NCBI GenBank assembly: GCA_028714535.1
Contig: JAQTME010000002.1
Location: forward strand, 1-64,000
Origin: Candidatus Iainarchaeum sp.
Lineage (GTDB): Archaea; Micrarchaeota; Micrarchaeia; Anstonellales; Bilamarchaeaceae
Direction: 5' to 3'
DNA: 64,000 nt
Below the pieces are notes generated by a model, which saw only the letters and a program-made list of their open reading frames with translations, ran no database searches and was not told the origin of the DNA. Below, in pieces: positions 9,758 through 19,059 of the stretch; within the stretch, counting starts at the first letter, position 1; each line of letters starts with the position of its first letter. The translations under genes were made by a program, and so were the position numbers.

Positions 9758-10774
9758 CTACCTGATTGATTTAACCGAGGCGGTACCTCTCCCATATCTT
9801 AGAAAATTATTCTCAAACTTCAATTGTTCATAAATGAGCAGAGTGGAATACTGTTTTATGAGTTCAGGAAAAGTAGAACGAACCATCTGCATCAATTCGT
9901 TATATTTGTGGTAACTTTCAACTTCGCATTCTAATTCCATATCCCAGGGTCCGGCCGCTTTTGATATGTTGATTATGTCGGGATGTGAGCGGCAAAATCC
10001 AAGGAATTCCAGTTCTTTTTCCCTGGTGATGCCCTTGAAGTTTATCAGCGTCTTGTAATACTCTCTCCCCAATTTCGATGGCTCCATGATGATCCGGTAC
10101 CAGGTTATTACGCCTTCCCGCTCCAGCCGACTCATCTTGTAAGCGATCACCCTCGGGGTCGAGCCCAGCTTTCTCGCGATTTCAGTTACCGGCAGTCTGC
10201 AATTCTGTCCCAGGAAGTCAAGGAGTCTTATATCGAGCTGGTCGAAGTCCATCCTGCTGGGTTTCACCAGGAACGGCTTCGATGGAGCCATCGATTCTTT
10301 TCCAAGGTAGCCTCTCGTGTAGAATTCAGGGTCGATGTGGCTGGTGAGCTCTGTTTCAATAACATAATTGCTGAATAGCGTATTGAATTCAAGCATTTCC
10401 TGATAAAAATCGTGGATGGATTCGGCCAGGACGCAGAACATGAGGTCAAATGCGCCGGCGCAGCGTATGATCCACCAGACCCTCCGGTGATTGTTGAGGT
10501 AGTCAAGAATCTCCTTCTCTTTCTGAGGCGCGAGGTTCTGGAACCTCAGGTACACCTTCCAGCTTATCAGATTGAACTTTGCCGGGTCTATGAAAGCATT
10601 GAACGCCAGGATCACCCTTTTTTCCTGGAGCTGTTTTATCCTATAATCCACGATATTTCTCGATAGCCTCAGTTTTTTGGCGATTTTTAGGCTCTGAAGC
10701 CGGCTGTTGAAATCTAGTTCTGCAAGGATTTTGTAATCAGTTTTATCGAGCTTTACTGCTGCCCTTTCTTTCAT
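9758..10774 (-). CDS. Tandem-domain Lrp/AsnC-family transcriptional regulator
   Basis: Two Lrp/AsnC wHTH-RAM units in one ORF: LDKTDYKILAELDFNSRLQSLKIAKKL... and FDQLDIRLLDFLGQNCRLPVTEIARKL... Confidence 0.85.
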   Translation of the reverse strand: MKERAAVKLDKTDYKILAELDFNSRLQSLKIAKKLRLSRNIVDYRIKQLQEKRVILAFNAFIDPAKFNLISWKVYLRFQNLAPQKEKEILDYLNNHRRVWWIIRCAGAFDLMFCVLAESIHDFYQEMLEFNTLFSNYVIETELTSHIDPEFYTRGYLGKESMAPSKPFLVKPSRMDFDQLDIRLLDFLGQNCRLPVTEIARKLGSTPRVIAYKMSRLEREGVITWYRIIMEPSKLGREYYKTLINFKGITREKELEFLGFCRSHPDIINISKAAGPWDMELECEVESYHKYNELMQMVRSTFPELIKQYSTLLIYEQLKFENNFLRYGRGTASVKSIR

Positions 10775-10870
10775 GATTTTGAGTATACTTACAAGATTTT
10801 ATAATATTATGTAAATTTTGCGGAAATTCTTGAAGCAGATTACTAATATCGTAATTGTGTCTATAAGCAC

Positions 10871-11647
10871 ATGAAAAAGGACATACTTACGCGTACGGCA
10901 CGGTGGAACTATGCGAGAGATGCAAGTCTATTCCAGAAAGTCGAAACTGTTCCAGGCGAGCAGGCGCTTTACGAAACAGCGAAAAAGGAGATTCTTGCAG
11001 AACTCGACCGTCTCCGCAGACCAATCACTTTAATCGACTTCTGCTGCGGTACGTGCGAAATATTCAGCAGGTTGATCCCCGAACCGCGTATAGCACATTT
11101 CATCGGCGTTGATATTGAGCCGGCTTACCTTGATTTTGCAAAAAACCGGCTTGCTGGAGTTGTTGGCGCAGACCTTGTCCGTGGAGACGCCGTCGATTGC
11201 CATCTTGGAGCGTCTGCTGATGTCCTACTAGCCAGTTCTGCATATCATCATATCGAAGACGATCGGAAGTTGCCCTTCCTTAGAAATATGATCCGGCACA
11301 TGAAACCGGATGGCAGGGCGATTTTTGCGGAAAATGTACTTCCGAAGTATGAAGATGAATGCGGGCATGCGACTGCCGCAAAGCTCTTCTATAGGAAGCG
11401 CATTGAGGAAGCCCAAGAAATAGGCATGGACGAAAATGTCCTCGGGCTCCTGCATCAGGTGATGAGGTATGAAATCTGTCGCGAGTATGAATGGAAAGTT
11501 GACCATCGTCGTTTCACAGAGGATCTTGGAAGGGCGGGCTTCGTCGTATTGAAAAAAACCAAGGTATGGCCCACTAAATTCGAGTTTGAAGACCAACTGG
11601 CAGGCGATTACGTGATTTTAGCAGAGGTGCCGTGTGAATATATGTGA
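10871..11647 (+). CDS. SAM-dependent class I methyltransferase
   Basis: ITLIDFCCGTCEIFSRL...FIGVDIEPAYLDFAK...ADVLLASSAYHHI. Confidence 0.75.
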   Translation: MKKDILTRTARWNYARDASLFQKVETVPGEQALYETAKKEILAELDRLRRPITLIDFCCGTCEIFSRLIPEPRIAHFIGVDIEPAYLDFAKNRLAGVVGADLVRGDAVDCHLGASADVLLASSAYHHIEDDRKLPFLRNMIRHMKPDGRAIFAENVLPKYEDECGHATAAKLFYRKRIEEAQEIGMDENVLGLLHQVMRYEICREYEWKVDHRRFTEDLGRAGFVVLKKTKVWPTKFEFEDQLAGDYVILAEVPCEYM

Positions 11648-11650
11648 GCC

Positions 11651-12979
11651 TTATTTCTTCTTCGCTTTGAGCAGCTTCTCCACCGCCTTCTCAAGGAAGC
11701 CCGGCTTCAGCTCCCTCATGGTGTAGTTCACGTGGACTATGGGCATCTTCACCTTCAGCACCTTGCCTATGTCCACCGGCGTCCCTGAGACCACGACGTC
11801 CGCGCCGCTCCTGTTTATGGTCTCCGACAGCTCTTCTATCTGCTTCCCATAGTATCCCATGGCAGGGACGACCTTGTCGAGGTGCTCGAACTTTTTGTAG
11901 ATGTCCCTTATGCTTCCGACCGCAAACGGCCTGGGGTCGATGACATCTGCGCCGTTGCGCGTCGCATACTCGTACCCTGCGCCGAACTTCATGCCGCCGT
12001 GCGTGGTCGTCGGGCCGTCCTCCACGACTATGGCCTTCTTCCCGGCCAGGGCTATGCGCGGCGTCGCTGACAGTTCCAGGTCCGTCTCTATCACAGCTGC
12101 CTTCGGATTGGCGATCTCCGCGTTCTTGCGTATCCTCCGTATGTCCGTGGGGTTCTCCGCGGCCTTGTTTATCACGATGACGTCGGCCGACCTGAAGTTC
12201 GTCTCGCCGGGGTAATACAGCATCTCGTGCCCGGGCCTCAGCGCATCCGCCACCACAAAATGCAAATCCGGCCTTATGAACGGCATGTCGTTGTTGCCGC
12301 CGTCCCATATTATGACGTCCGCCTCCTTCTCCGCGGCCTCTAGTATCTCGCCATAATCCACGCCGGCGAAGACCACGACGCCGTTCCTTATGTGCGGCTC
12401 GTATTCCTCGCGCTCCTCTATGGTGCACTTGCCCTTCGCCAGGTCCGCCATGGTCGCGAACCTCTGCACCTTCTCCTTGAGGAGGTTGCCGTATGGCATC
12501 GGATGACGGATCACAACGAACCGCGCCTTCTTCTCCTGGAGTATCTTCGCGATGGTCCGCGACAGCGGGCTTTTGCCCGCCCCGGTCCGCACCGCCGTTA
12601 TCGCTATGACCTTCCGCCTGCTCTTCAGCATGGTTTCCCGCGGCCCGAGCAGGACGAAGCTCGCGCCGTGCGCCTGCGCCCTGCATGCCAGGTGCATGAC
12701 GTACTGGTGGCTGACGTCGGAATAGGAGAAATAGACCTCGTCAACCTTGTTGCGGTCTATGAGCGCCTCCATGTCCTTCTCATCGTATATGGGTATGCCC
12801 TTCGGGTAGAGCTTGCCGGCGAGTTCGGCAGGATAGCGCCGATTCGTTATGTTCGGTATCTGCGTCGCGGTGAATCCGACGACGTTGTATTCGGGGTTGT
12901 CGCGGAAGAACATGTTGTAGTTGTGGAAGTCACGACCGGCTGCGCCAAGGATAAGCACGTTCCTTTTCATGGAATCCAC
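11651..12979 (-). CDS. Cyclic 2,3-diphosphoglycerate synthetase family (COG2403-like) P-loop protein
   Basis: VLILGAAGRDFHNYNMFFRDNPEYNVVGFTATQIP; ITAVRTGAGKSPLSR P-loop; VIIWDGGNNDMPF. Confidence 0.85.
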   Translation of the reverse strand: MDSMKRNVLILGAAGRDFHNYNMFFRDNPEYNVVGFTATQIPNITNRRYPAELAGKLYPKGIPIYDEKDMEALIDRNKVDEVYFSYSDVSHQYVMHLACRAQAHGASFVLLGPRETMLKSRRKVIAITAVRTGAGKSPLSRTIAKILQEKKARFVVIRHPMPYGNLLKEKVQRFATMADLAKGKCTIEEREEYEPHIRNGVVVFAGVDYGEILEAAEKEADVIIWDGGNNDMPFIRPDLHFVVADALRPGHEMLYYPGETNFRSADVIVINKAAENPTDIRRIRKNAEIANPKAAVIETDLELSATPRIALAGKKAIVVEDGPTTTHGGMKFGAGYEYATRNGADVIDPRPFAVGSIRDIYKKFEHLDKVVPAMGYYGKQIEELSETINRSGADVVVSGTPVDIGKVLKVKMPIVHVNYTMRELKPGFLEKAVEKLLKAKKK

Positions 12980-13020
12980 TTGCCGGTTAAGCTTTTTATC
13001 CTATCACCCGAATCCAACTC

Positions 13021-13884
13021 ATGCGGATAGTCATAGCTCTCGGAGGGAACGCGCTGCTGCCGAAAGGCGCGCGCGGCACTGCGAAGGGGCAGCTCGCCGC
13101 GGCAAGGGCCGCGCTTGGAAAGCTCTCGCGCCTCATGGACGACCACCAGGTGGCGCTCACCCACGGCAACGGCCCGCAGGTCGGCTCCCTGCTGCTCCAG
13201 CAGCACGCGACGAAACGCGTGCCCGAGATGCCGCTGGACGTGCTGGACGCGATGACGCAGGGGGAGATCGGATATTTCATGCAGAGCGCGCTGCACCGCA
13301 AGTCCGCCGTGCTGCTCACGCGCGCGCTCGTTGATGAGAAGGACCCTGCGTTCAGCCACCCCACAAAGCCCATCGGCCCGTTCTACGGCCGCATCCAGCG
13401 GGGCATGCACATGGTCATGGACGCGGGCAGGGGCTACCGCCTGGTCGTGCCGTCGCCAGAGCCGCTGGCCATATTGGAAAAAGACGCCATCCTCTCGCTC
13501 ATGCGCTCCAAGTTCGTCGTAATCTGCGGAGGTGGCGGCGGCATTCCGGTAAACAAGGCAGGCCACGGCGTGGCGGCCGTGATAGACAAGGACCGGTTCT
13601 CATCCCTGCTCGCCTCCTCTGTCCATGCCGACCTGCTGGTCTTCATCACTTCCGTGGACGCGGTCTATGCGGATTTCGGGAAAAAATCGCAGAAGGCGAT
13701 AGCGAAGGCCGACGCGCGTGCCATGAAGCGCATGATGGCGCATTTCGCAGAGGGCAGCATGCGGCCGAAAGTAGAATCAGCAGTCCGTTTCCTGGAAAAA
13801 GGCGGGAAGAAGGTCGTCATCTGTTCCATAGGCAACGTCGCCCGCGCGATAAAAGGTAAAGCAGGCACGACCATTGTCCGCTAA
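13021..13884 (+). CDS. arcC: Carbamate kinase
   Basis: MRIVIALGGNALLPKG, LTHGNGPQVGSLLLQ, VICGGGGGIPV, GVAAVIDKDRFSSLLA, GSMRPKVESAVRFLE. Confidence 0.92.
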   Translation: MRIVIALGGNALLPKGARGTAKGQLAAARAALGKLSRLMDDHQVALTHGNGPQVGSLLLQQHATKRVPEMPLDVLDAMTQGEIGYFMQSALHRKSAVLLTRALVDEKDPAFSHPTKPIGPFYGRIQRGMHMVMDAGRGYRLVVPSPEPLAILEKDAILSLMRSKFVVICGGGGGIPVNKAGHGVAAVIDKDRFSSLLASSVHADLLVFITSVDAVYADFGKKSQKAIAKADARAMKRMMAHFAEGSMRPKVESAVRFLEKGGKKVVICSIGNVARAIKGKAGTTIVR

Positions 13885-13902
13885 TGCGCCCATGCGCGTC
13901 TC

Positions 13903-14334
13903 CTACACGTCTATTATGACTACCGCCTTCCATCCCCTGGCGGTCTTCTCGACCTTGAACTTGTTCCAGGTGACCGCCTTGACGTCGATGAGAAGCTCGT
14001 GCTTCCTCATGTCGAGCGGCTCGCCCCTGGCCTTCGCCTTGAGCGTGAATCCGCCGCCCGCCTTCGTTATCTTCAATTCGTAGCTGCTGAACAGCAGCCG
14101 CTCCGCGTCCTTGAAGAATATCAGCTCCTGCAGGAAATCGTGCAGCAGCCGTTCCTCATCAGCCGCATTGATGCAGAAATCAGTCTCCACCTTCGGCTCG
14201 ACCTTCTTCAGGTCCTTGACCTGGGTGCTCATCATGGCATCGGCTGCGCTGGCGAACATCCCCTCCAGCGTCTTTCCCGTGGCTTCGAACGCCACGTCCG
14301 CCATCGTCAGGCCCTCAAGAAACTTGTACGGCAT
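13903..14334 (-). CDS. Archease (RtcB activator)
   Basis: MPYKFLEGLTMADVAFEATGKTLEGMFASAADAMM...EERLLHDFLQELIFFKDAERLLF...VKAVTWNKFKVEK. Confidence 0.9.
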   Translation of the reverse strand: MPYKFLEGLTMADVAFEATGKTLEGMFASAADAMMSTQVKDLKKVEPKVETDFCINAADEERLLHDFLQELIFFKDAERLLFSSYELKITKAGGGFTLKAKARGEPLDMRKHELLIDVKAVTWNKFKVEKTARGWKAVVIIDV

Positions 14335-14750
14335 ACTGCATCACTGTCAAGAAAAAACCTGTCCCCATCGCCCCTCATACGCTTGGCAAAAGTTAGTCAT
14401 ATCATCGGGGCTCTGGTTCATCCGATAGTATCCCGCCGCCAACCCTTATATTCTTTTCATTCGTGCCCCCAGCCCGTAGCCCTGTATTCCTGCGTCGAGC
14501 TCCTCGGCTCCTGCCCGAATCCGGCAGGCCGGGAAGGCGGCGGCTTGGCCAATGGCTCTTCCTGGGGGTGGAAAACCTCAAAATCCGCGTTTTTCCGGGA
14601 ATTAGATTGTGTGGCAGGCGCAGCGCCAAAGTACAGTTTCGCCTTTCAGCAGCAGTTCCCGTCTTTCTGTCTTCCTGTCCATCGTGCTACACCTCCGTTA
14701 TGTTGTTGTTTACGATGCTGTAGCGGATTTCTTTTTAAACATGCGTAACA

Positions 14751-16001
14751 TCAGCCCTTCACGTTGCCGATTGGCACGAGCTTGGCGACCTTCCTGGAAA
14801 TCCCGGCATTGTGCGCCGTTTCAATCACTTCGTCTATGTCCTTGTACGCGCCGCCTGCCTCCTCTGCAAGACCGGCAAAAGAGGTCGTCTTCACGTATAT
14901 GCCGCGATTCTCCATGTCCTTCTGGAGCTGCTCGCCGCGGTATAGCTGTTTCGCGCGCGTCCTGCTCATCGTGCGGCCTGAGCCGTGCGCCGTCGTGAAC
15001 CACGTCTGTGCGGCGCTCTCGGCCCCCACGAGCAGGTACGACCCCGTCTCCATGCTGCCGCCTATGATGATGGGCTGGCCGTCCTCCCTGTATTTCTGAG
15101 TGACGTATTCGGAAGCAGGGCCGAACGCGGCGGTCGCGCCCTTCCTGTGGACTATGAGCTCCTTCATGCTGCCGTCCACCCTGTGCTTCTCCACGGACGC
15201 GCGGTTGTGCGCGACGTCGTATACCTGGTGCATGCCGAGCTTCTCGGCGTCCATGCCGAACACGGAAGAAAACGTTTCGCGCACCCTGTGCAGTATGGTC
15301 TGACGGTTCGCGAAGGACATGTTCATGGCACACTTCATGCCAGAGAAGTAGTTCTGGCCCTCTGGCGAGTCGAACGGGGCGCTCGCAAGCTCCCGGTCCA
15401 GTATCTTTATCCTGTACTTGCTTTCCATGACGTCGAGGAACAGGTTGAGGTAGTCGGTCGCCACCTGGTGGCCGAACCCGCGCGAGCCGCAGTGGAACAT
15501 GACGACCATCTGGTCCGGGAAAAGGCCCCACTTCTTCGCGAGCGCCTTGTCCATTATGTTCTCCTCCTTCACATGCTGTATCTCAAGGTAGTGGTTGCCG
15601 CTGCCAAGGGTGCCTATCTGGTCCTTGCCCCTTTCCACCGCCTTGCTGCTGACGTTCTTGTTGTCCGCGTTCTCCTCCCTGCCCCCGAGTTCCGTGGCCT
15701 TCAGGTCCTCGTCCCAGCCGTAGCCGTTCTTCACGCACCATTCAGAGCCCTCCTCGACGACCTTCCTGAACGTGTTCGCGTCCAGGCGCACGAAGCCGCG
15801 GCTCCCCACGCCCGCCGGCACCGCCTTGAAGAGCGCGTCCACCAGCTGGTGCAGCTTCGGCTTCACGTCCTTGTACGTGAGGTTGGTGCGGATGAGCCGC
15901 ATGCCGCAGTTGATGTCGAAGCCGATTCCGCCCGGCGATATCACGCCGCCGTCGCTCCTGTCCATGGCAGCGACGCCGCCTATCGGAAAACCATACCCGG
16001 A
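14751..16001 (-). CDS. rtcB: RNA-splicing ligase RtcB, C-terminal segment (frame reopens at S-GYGFPIGGVAAMDRSDGG)
   Basis: GYGFPIGGVAAMDRSDGGVISPGGIGFDINCGMRLIRTNL...LGSGNHYLEIQ...FHCGSRGFGHQVATDYL...YDVAHNRASVE...VHRKGATAAFGPASEYV...PIGNVKG. First ATG at 15965. Confidence 0.92.
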   Translation of the reverse strand, partial: SGYGFPIGGVAAMDRSDGGVISPGGIGFDINCGMRLIRTNLTYKDVKPKLHQLVDALFKAVPAGVGSRGFVRLDANTFRKVVEEGSEWCVKNGYGWDEDLKATELGGREENADNKNVSSKAVERGKDQIGTLGSGNHYLEIQHVKEENIMDKALAKKWGLFPDQMVVMFHCGSRGFGHQVATDYLNLFLDVMESKYRIKILDRELASAPFDSPEGQNYFSGMKCAMNMSFANRQTILHRVRETFSSVFGMDAEKLGMHQVYDVAHNRASVEKHRVDGSMKELIVHRKGATAAFGPASEYVTQKYREDGQPIIIGGSMETGSYLLVGAESAAQTWFTTAHGSGRTMSRTRAKQLYRGEQLQKDMENRGIYVKTTSFAGLAEEAGGAYKDIDEVIETAHNAGISRKVAKLVPIGNVKG

Positions 16002-16034
16002 TTTGCCTTTCTTTTAACTTCAATTAAAAGAAAT
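16002..16034 (-). other. 33-nt hairpin segment interrupting rtcB (intron-, bypass- or insertion-like)
   Basis: ATTTCTTTTAATTGAAGTTAAAAGAAAGGCAAA between GGC CAC (G-H) and TCC GGG TAT (S-G-Y); in-frame TGA and TAA; perfect 10-bp stem TTTCTTTTAA/TTAAAAGAAA with 6-nt loop. Confidence 0.7.
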
Positions 16035-16256
16035 GTGGCCGTCGGGCATGCAATAGGCGTACTTTACTATTCCAGGCAATGTGGCGACATTGGTTATCTG
16101 CTCGAAAACCTGCATGTCCATGCCGTCAAGGAGCCTTCTGCTCGCATAGATGCGTGCAGGCACACGCATGCCCGACTTGTAATCCACGCCGATTTCCCAG
16201 ATGTAGTCGCTTATCTTCTTGAATTCTGGCCTTTTGACGTCTCCTCCGTATCCCAT
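16020..16256 (-). CDS. rtcB: RNA-splicing ligase RtcB, N-terminal segment
   Basis: MGYGGDVKRPEFKKISDYIWEIG...RIYASRRLLDGMDMQVFEQITNVATLPGIVKYAYCMPDGH then diverges (ISFN*). Confidence 0.88.
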   Translation of the reverse strand: MGYGGDVKRPEFKKISDYIWEIGVDYKSGMRVPARIYASRRLLDGMDMQVFEQITNVATLPGIVKYAYCMPDGHISFN

Positions 16257-16360
16257 GTCAATCCTCCGAATTTGTCGATCTCATTGATGTTATTGAAAGC
16301 GTATTCTCAAAATAACTATTCGATAGATAGGTAAATTAAGGTTAGCTGGCTAATTGTGGC

Positions 16361-17116
16361 GTGGTCCACATGCATGCCGATTCAAAAAATCCGGCGGCTC
16401 TCAGGAACGAGGCGCGCCAGGTGGCGGCCGTTTCCACAGAGCCATTCATGGCCTGGTCAGAGCTGAAGCGCTGGTCCCTCGGCAAGGGGCCTGCCGCGAC
16501 GAGGGTGGCGGTCATGGAGTTCATGGAGCAGCACGGCCGGAAGCCCGAGGCCGCGGCCATCATCCCGGAGATATCCCGCCTGGCGTTGCAGATGCCTGAG
16601 CCCGAGCGGAAGGAGATGCTGTCGCTCGCCAACAGGCCGTTCGCGCCTGCAAGCGGCTTCGAGCGCACGATTTCGCCTATTTCCAGTTCCATAGGCACCA
16701 CGTTCCCGAAAAAGAAGGAGCAGAAGGAGATGCCGGCCCCCCATCCGGACATCGCCCGCATGATGGAGCAGAGGGACGCTATTTTCCACGTGAACCGCGG
16801 CGCGCTCGGCGCCCCCAGGGAAGGGAAGAAGGCCGGATTCGCGCCAGCGCTCCCGATCACCCGCAGGGACTTCACGCCCGTGCTCAGCGCAGGCCACGGC
16901 CACGCGCTGGTGCACTCGCTCAGCGAGAGGCTCAGCTTCCACGGCCATGAGGAGCATGTGCATGCTGAAAACCCAGGGGAGCGCGCATTTGCGCTGGCAA
17001 AGAAGCGCCATGCGGCAAAAAAGAGGGCCGCGAGGAAAGCTGCCCGGCCGGCAAGGAAAAAAACAATCTCCCGCGCCCCTGCCCGCGTGGCTAAGAAGAG
17101 GAAGGCCCGGAAATAA
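16361..17116 (+). CDS. Hypothetical protein with strongly basic C-terminal tail
   Basis: C-term KKRHAAKKRAARKAARPARKKTISRAPARVAKKRKARK. Confidence 0.55.
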   Translation: MVHMHADSKNPAALRNEARQVAAVSTEPFMAWSELKRWSLGKGPAATRVAVMEFMEQHGRKPEAAAIIPEISRLALQMPEPERKEMLSLANRPFAPASGFERTISPISSSIGTTFPKKKEQKEMPAPHPDIARMMEQRDAIFHVNRGALGAPREGKKAGFAPALPITRRDFTPVLSAGHGHALVHSLSERLSFHGHEEHVHAENPGERAFALAKKRHAAKKRAARKAARPARKKTISRAPARVAKKRKARK

Positions 17117-17158
17117 CTCCCAGCTTTTAAAAATGCTCGCCAGCAAGATAAAACCGCT

Positions 17159-17233
17159 GCTCCTGTAGTCTAGTCCGGTCAAGGACAACGGACTCTCACT
17201 CCGTAAACCCGGGTTCAAATCCCGGCAGGAGCA
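17159..17233 (+). tRNA. tRNA-Glu (anticodon CTC)
   Basis: GCTCCTG...ACGGA-CTCTCAC-TCCGT...GGGTTCAAATCCC...CAGGAGC cloverleaf. Confidence 0.93.
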
Positions 17234-17407
17234 TCATAATAATGATTAAGTTTTGGTGTCTGTCGGCGTCTGCTCAGCATCCGGCCTCAATCCTTGGCCT
17301 TCTTTTGCCCTTGGAGGCGCCCCCGGAACCCAATGCTTATGTGTCCCGTATTTGCGGCCGTTAATGAAAAACCACATTTTTAAACCTTTTTAAACACATT
17401 AACTGCC

Positions 17408-18052
17408 ATGACCACGACACTTAAGGTGCATCCTAAACTCGTCAGGTCAGCCGGCATTCTGCTTTCACGCCAGGCAGCCAGCATGCGTGAGATGGAAACG
17501 AGGGAGCGGAAAATCAAGGCTGTTTTTGCCCCCTGCCAGCCCCAACTCGAACAGCATTATCCAGGCTGTTCCCTGCGCGCGATTGAGTCAAAAGGCACCA
17601 AAACCAGATCCTCCAACTTCGTCGTAGTCAAATCAGAGCCTTCCAATTCAGCGCCTATCCTGGCCTACGTGAAGATACGGCAAAGGCAGTCCGTTTTTAT
17701 TCCATCCAAAACCGGCGAATCAGAAATCCCGTTGAAAATTCCGGCTAAGGCGGCTTTTGAACTGAAGCAGCAGGGCCGGCTGTTTGAAAAGGCATGCAGG
17801 CAGCATACCCTCTACAGCAGAGCTCTTTCGCTAATCACGGATTCCAGCAACGCTTATATCGGCTCGCTCACCGGGCTTTTAGACGCGATTTCTTCCAAAA
17901 GGGAAACGGCAATCTACCTGCTCAAAAGGGCAGGCGCCTCTGCAGACCGGCGCTTTGTACTAGCCAGCCTCGGTTCTCTGAACGACCTTGTGCAGGATAT
18001 AAAATCCCGTTTGCCCAAGTCGGTCCCGATAACGCTGAAGCCAGGGAAGTAG
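17408..18052 (+). CDS. Hypothetical protein (214 aa)
   Basis: Complete ORF in a coding gap, no recognised domain. Confidence 0.5.
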   Translation: MTTTLKVHPKLVRSAGILLSRQAASMREMETRERKIKAVFAPCQPQLEQHYPGCSLRAIESKGTKTRSSNFVVVKSEPSNSAPILAYVKIRQRQSVFIPSKTGESEIPLKIPAKAAFELKQQGRLFEKACRQHTLYSRALSLITDSSNAYIGSLTGLLDAISSKRETAIYLLKRAGASADRRFVLASLGSLNDLVQDIKSRLPKSVPITLKPGK

Positions 18053-18133
18053 CTGCCCCTTAACGCGCTCGTCCAGCATTTTGCAACCTGCACCTTCCCA
18101 AACCAATTTATTACATCGCCTCGATTCCAGTGC

Positions 18134-18775
18134 ATGCTCGACTTGCTGCTCAAGGTCCTCGCGCTGGGAATAGCATCCACCGCGTCGCCTGTCATATTCG
18201 GCGTCACCTTCTCGCTCCTCGCTGACAAAACCAGCGGAAAGGTCAGGGCAGCGGCCCTCTTGGCCGGCGGGGTGCTGAGCGTAGCCATCATACTCGCCGT
18301 AGGCGCGGCTGCAGGCAGCCATCTCGCGGGCTATGGCACTGAAATCAGGGCACAGGCCAAGGCCATCGACCTTGGGCTGGCGGTCGTTTTCCTGCTTTTC
18401 GCGGCATTTTCCCTTTTCTCCAAGGACCGCGCCCCGGGCACTGCGCCCAAGAAGGCAGGCATCCTGAAATGGGCGGCCGCAGGCTTCGTGCTTAACACCA
18501 CGAACCTCGACGCCGTCATCCTCCTTCTCACCGAAGCCAAGGAGATCTTCCAGTCCGCGGCGCTCATGCCAGAGAAGGCGCTCCTCATGGCGCTCGGCGC
18601 CTGCTTCTTCCTGCTGCCCACGCTCCTGCCGCTGGCGGTTTACATCGCCCGGCCAGGCCAGGCCGCCCGGATACTCGAGCCGGCCGGCCTGTTCATCCGG
18701 AAATACGGGCGCTATCTCGCCTGTGCGGTCTTCCTGGGCTTCGGCATCTACCTGGCCTACCGCGGCCTGATGTAG
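18134..18775 (+). CDS. Multi-pass membrane protein (LysE/GAP-like transporter fold)
   Basis: Six hydrophobic segments; HGT-free 213-aa ORF with ASTASPVIFGVTFSLLADK N-terminus. Confidence 0.55.
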   Translation: MLDLLLKVLALGIASTASPVIFGVTFSLLADKTSGKVRAAALLAGGVLSVAIILAVGAAAGSHLAGYGTEIRAQAKAIDLGLAVVFLLFAAFSLFSKDRAPGTAPKKAGILKWAAAGFVLNTTNLDAVILLLTEAKEIFQSAALMPEKALLMALGACFFLLPTLLPLAVYIARPGQAARILEPAGLFIRKYGRYLACAVFLGFGIYLAYRGLM

Positions 18776-18807
18776 GCATTTTAATTCCTTGCCGCTGTTA
18801 TCCAGCC

Positions 18808-19059
18808 ATGGCATTCGATATCGTGAGCCTGGTTAACCTGATCCTGTCCGTGGCCATAGCAGGCGTGGCGCACTGGGGCTACCTGACGAGCCGCAACCGC
18901 CTGCTCCTATACGTGAGCATCGCTTTCGGCCTGTTCGCCCTGTCGCACCTGCTCCTCCTCGCAGGGCTGGAGGAGTCGCTGATGGCAGTGGTGACCGCCC
19001 TCAGGGTGCTCGGCTACCTCACCATGCTATTCGCGGTCCTCACCGGGCTGAAGAAATAG
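18808..19059 (+). CDS. Small membrane protein (83 aa)
   Basis: Three hydrophobic segments. Confidence 0.5.
   Translation: MAFDIVSLVNLILSVAIAGVAHWGYLTSRNRLLLYVSIAFGLFALSHLLLLAGLEESLMAVVTALRVLGYLTMLFAVLTGLKK

Noticed and set aside
16002-16034. Canonical bulge-helix-bulge intron in rtcB
   Set aside because: For the cut positions that restore PDGHxGYG (x = S, T or I) I could not form a 4-bp central helix with two 3-nt bulges; at best 3 of 4 pairs. Kept as an unexplained element rather than a BHB intron.
16002-16034. Stop-codon readthrough or selenocysteine explanation for rtcB
   Set aside because: The segment contains both TGA and TAA in frame and would add 11 residues inside an otherwise invariant motif.
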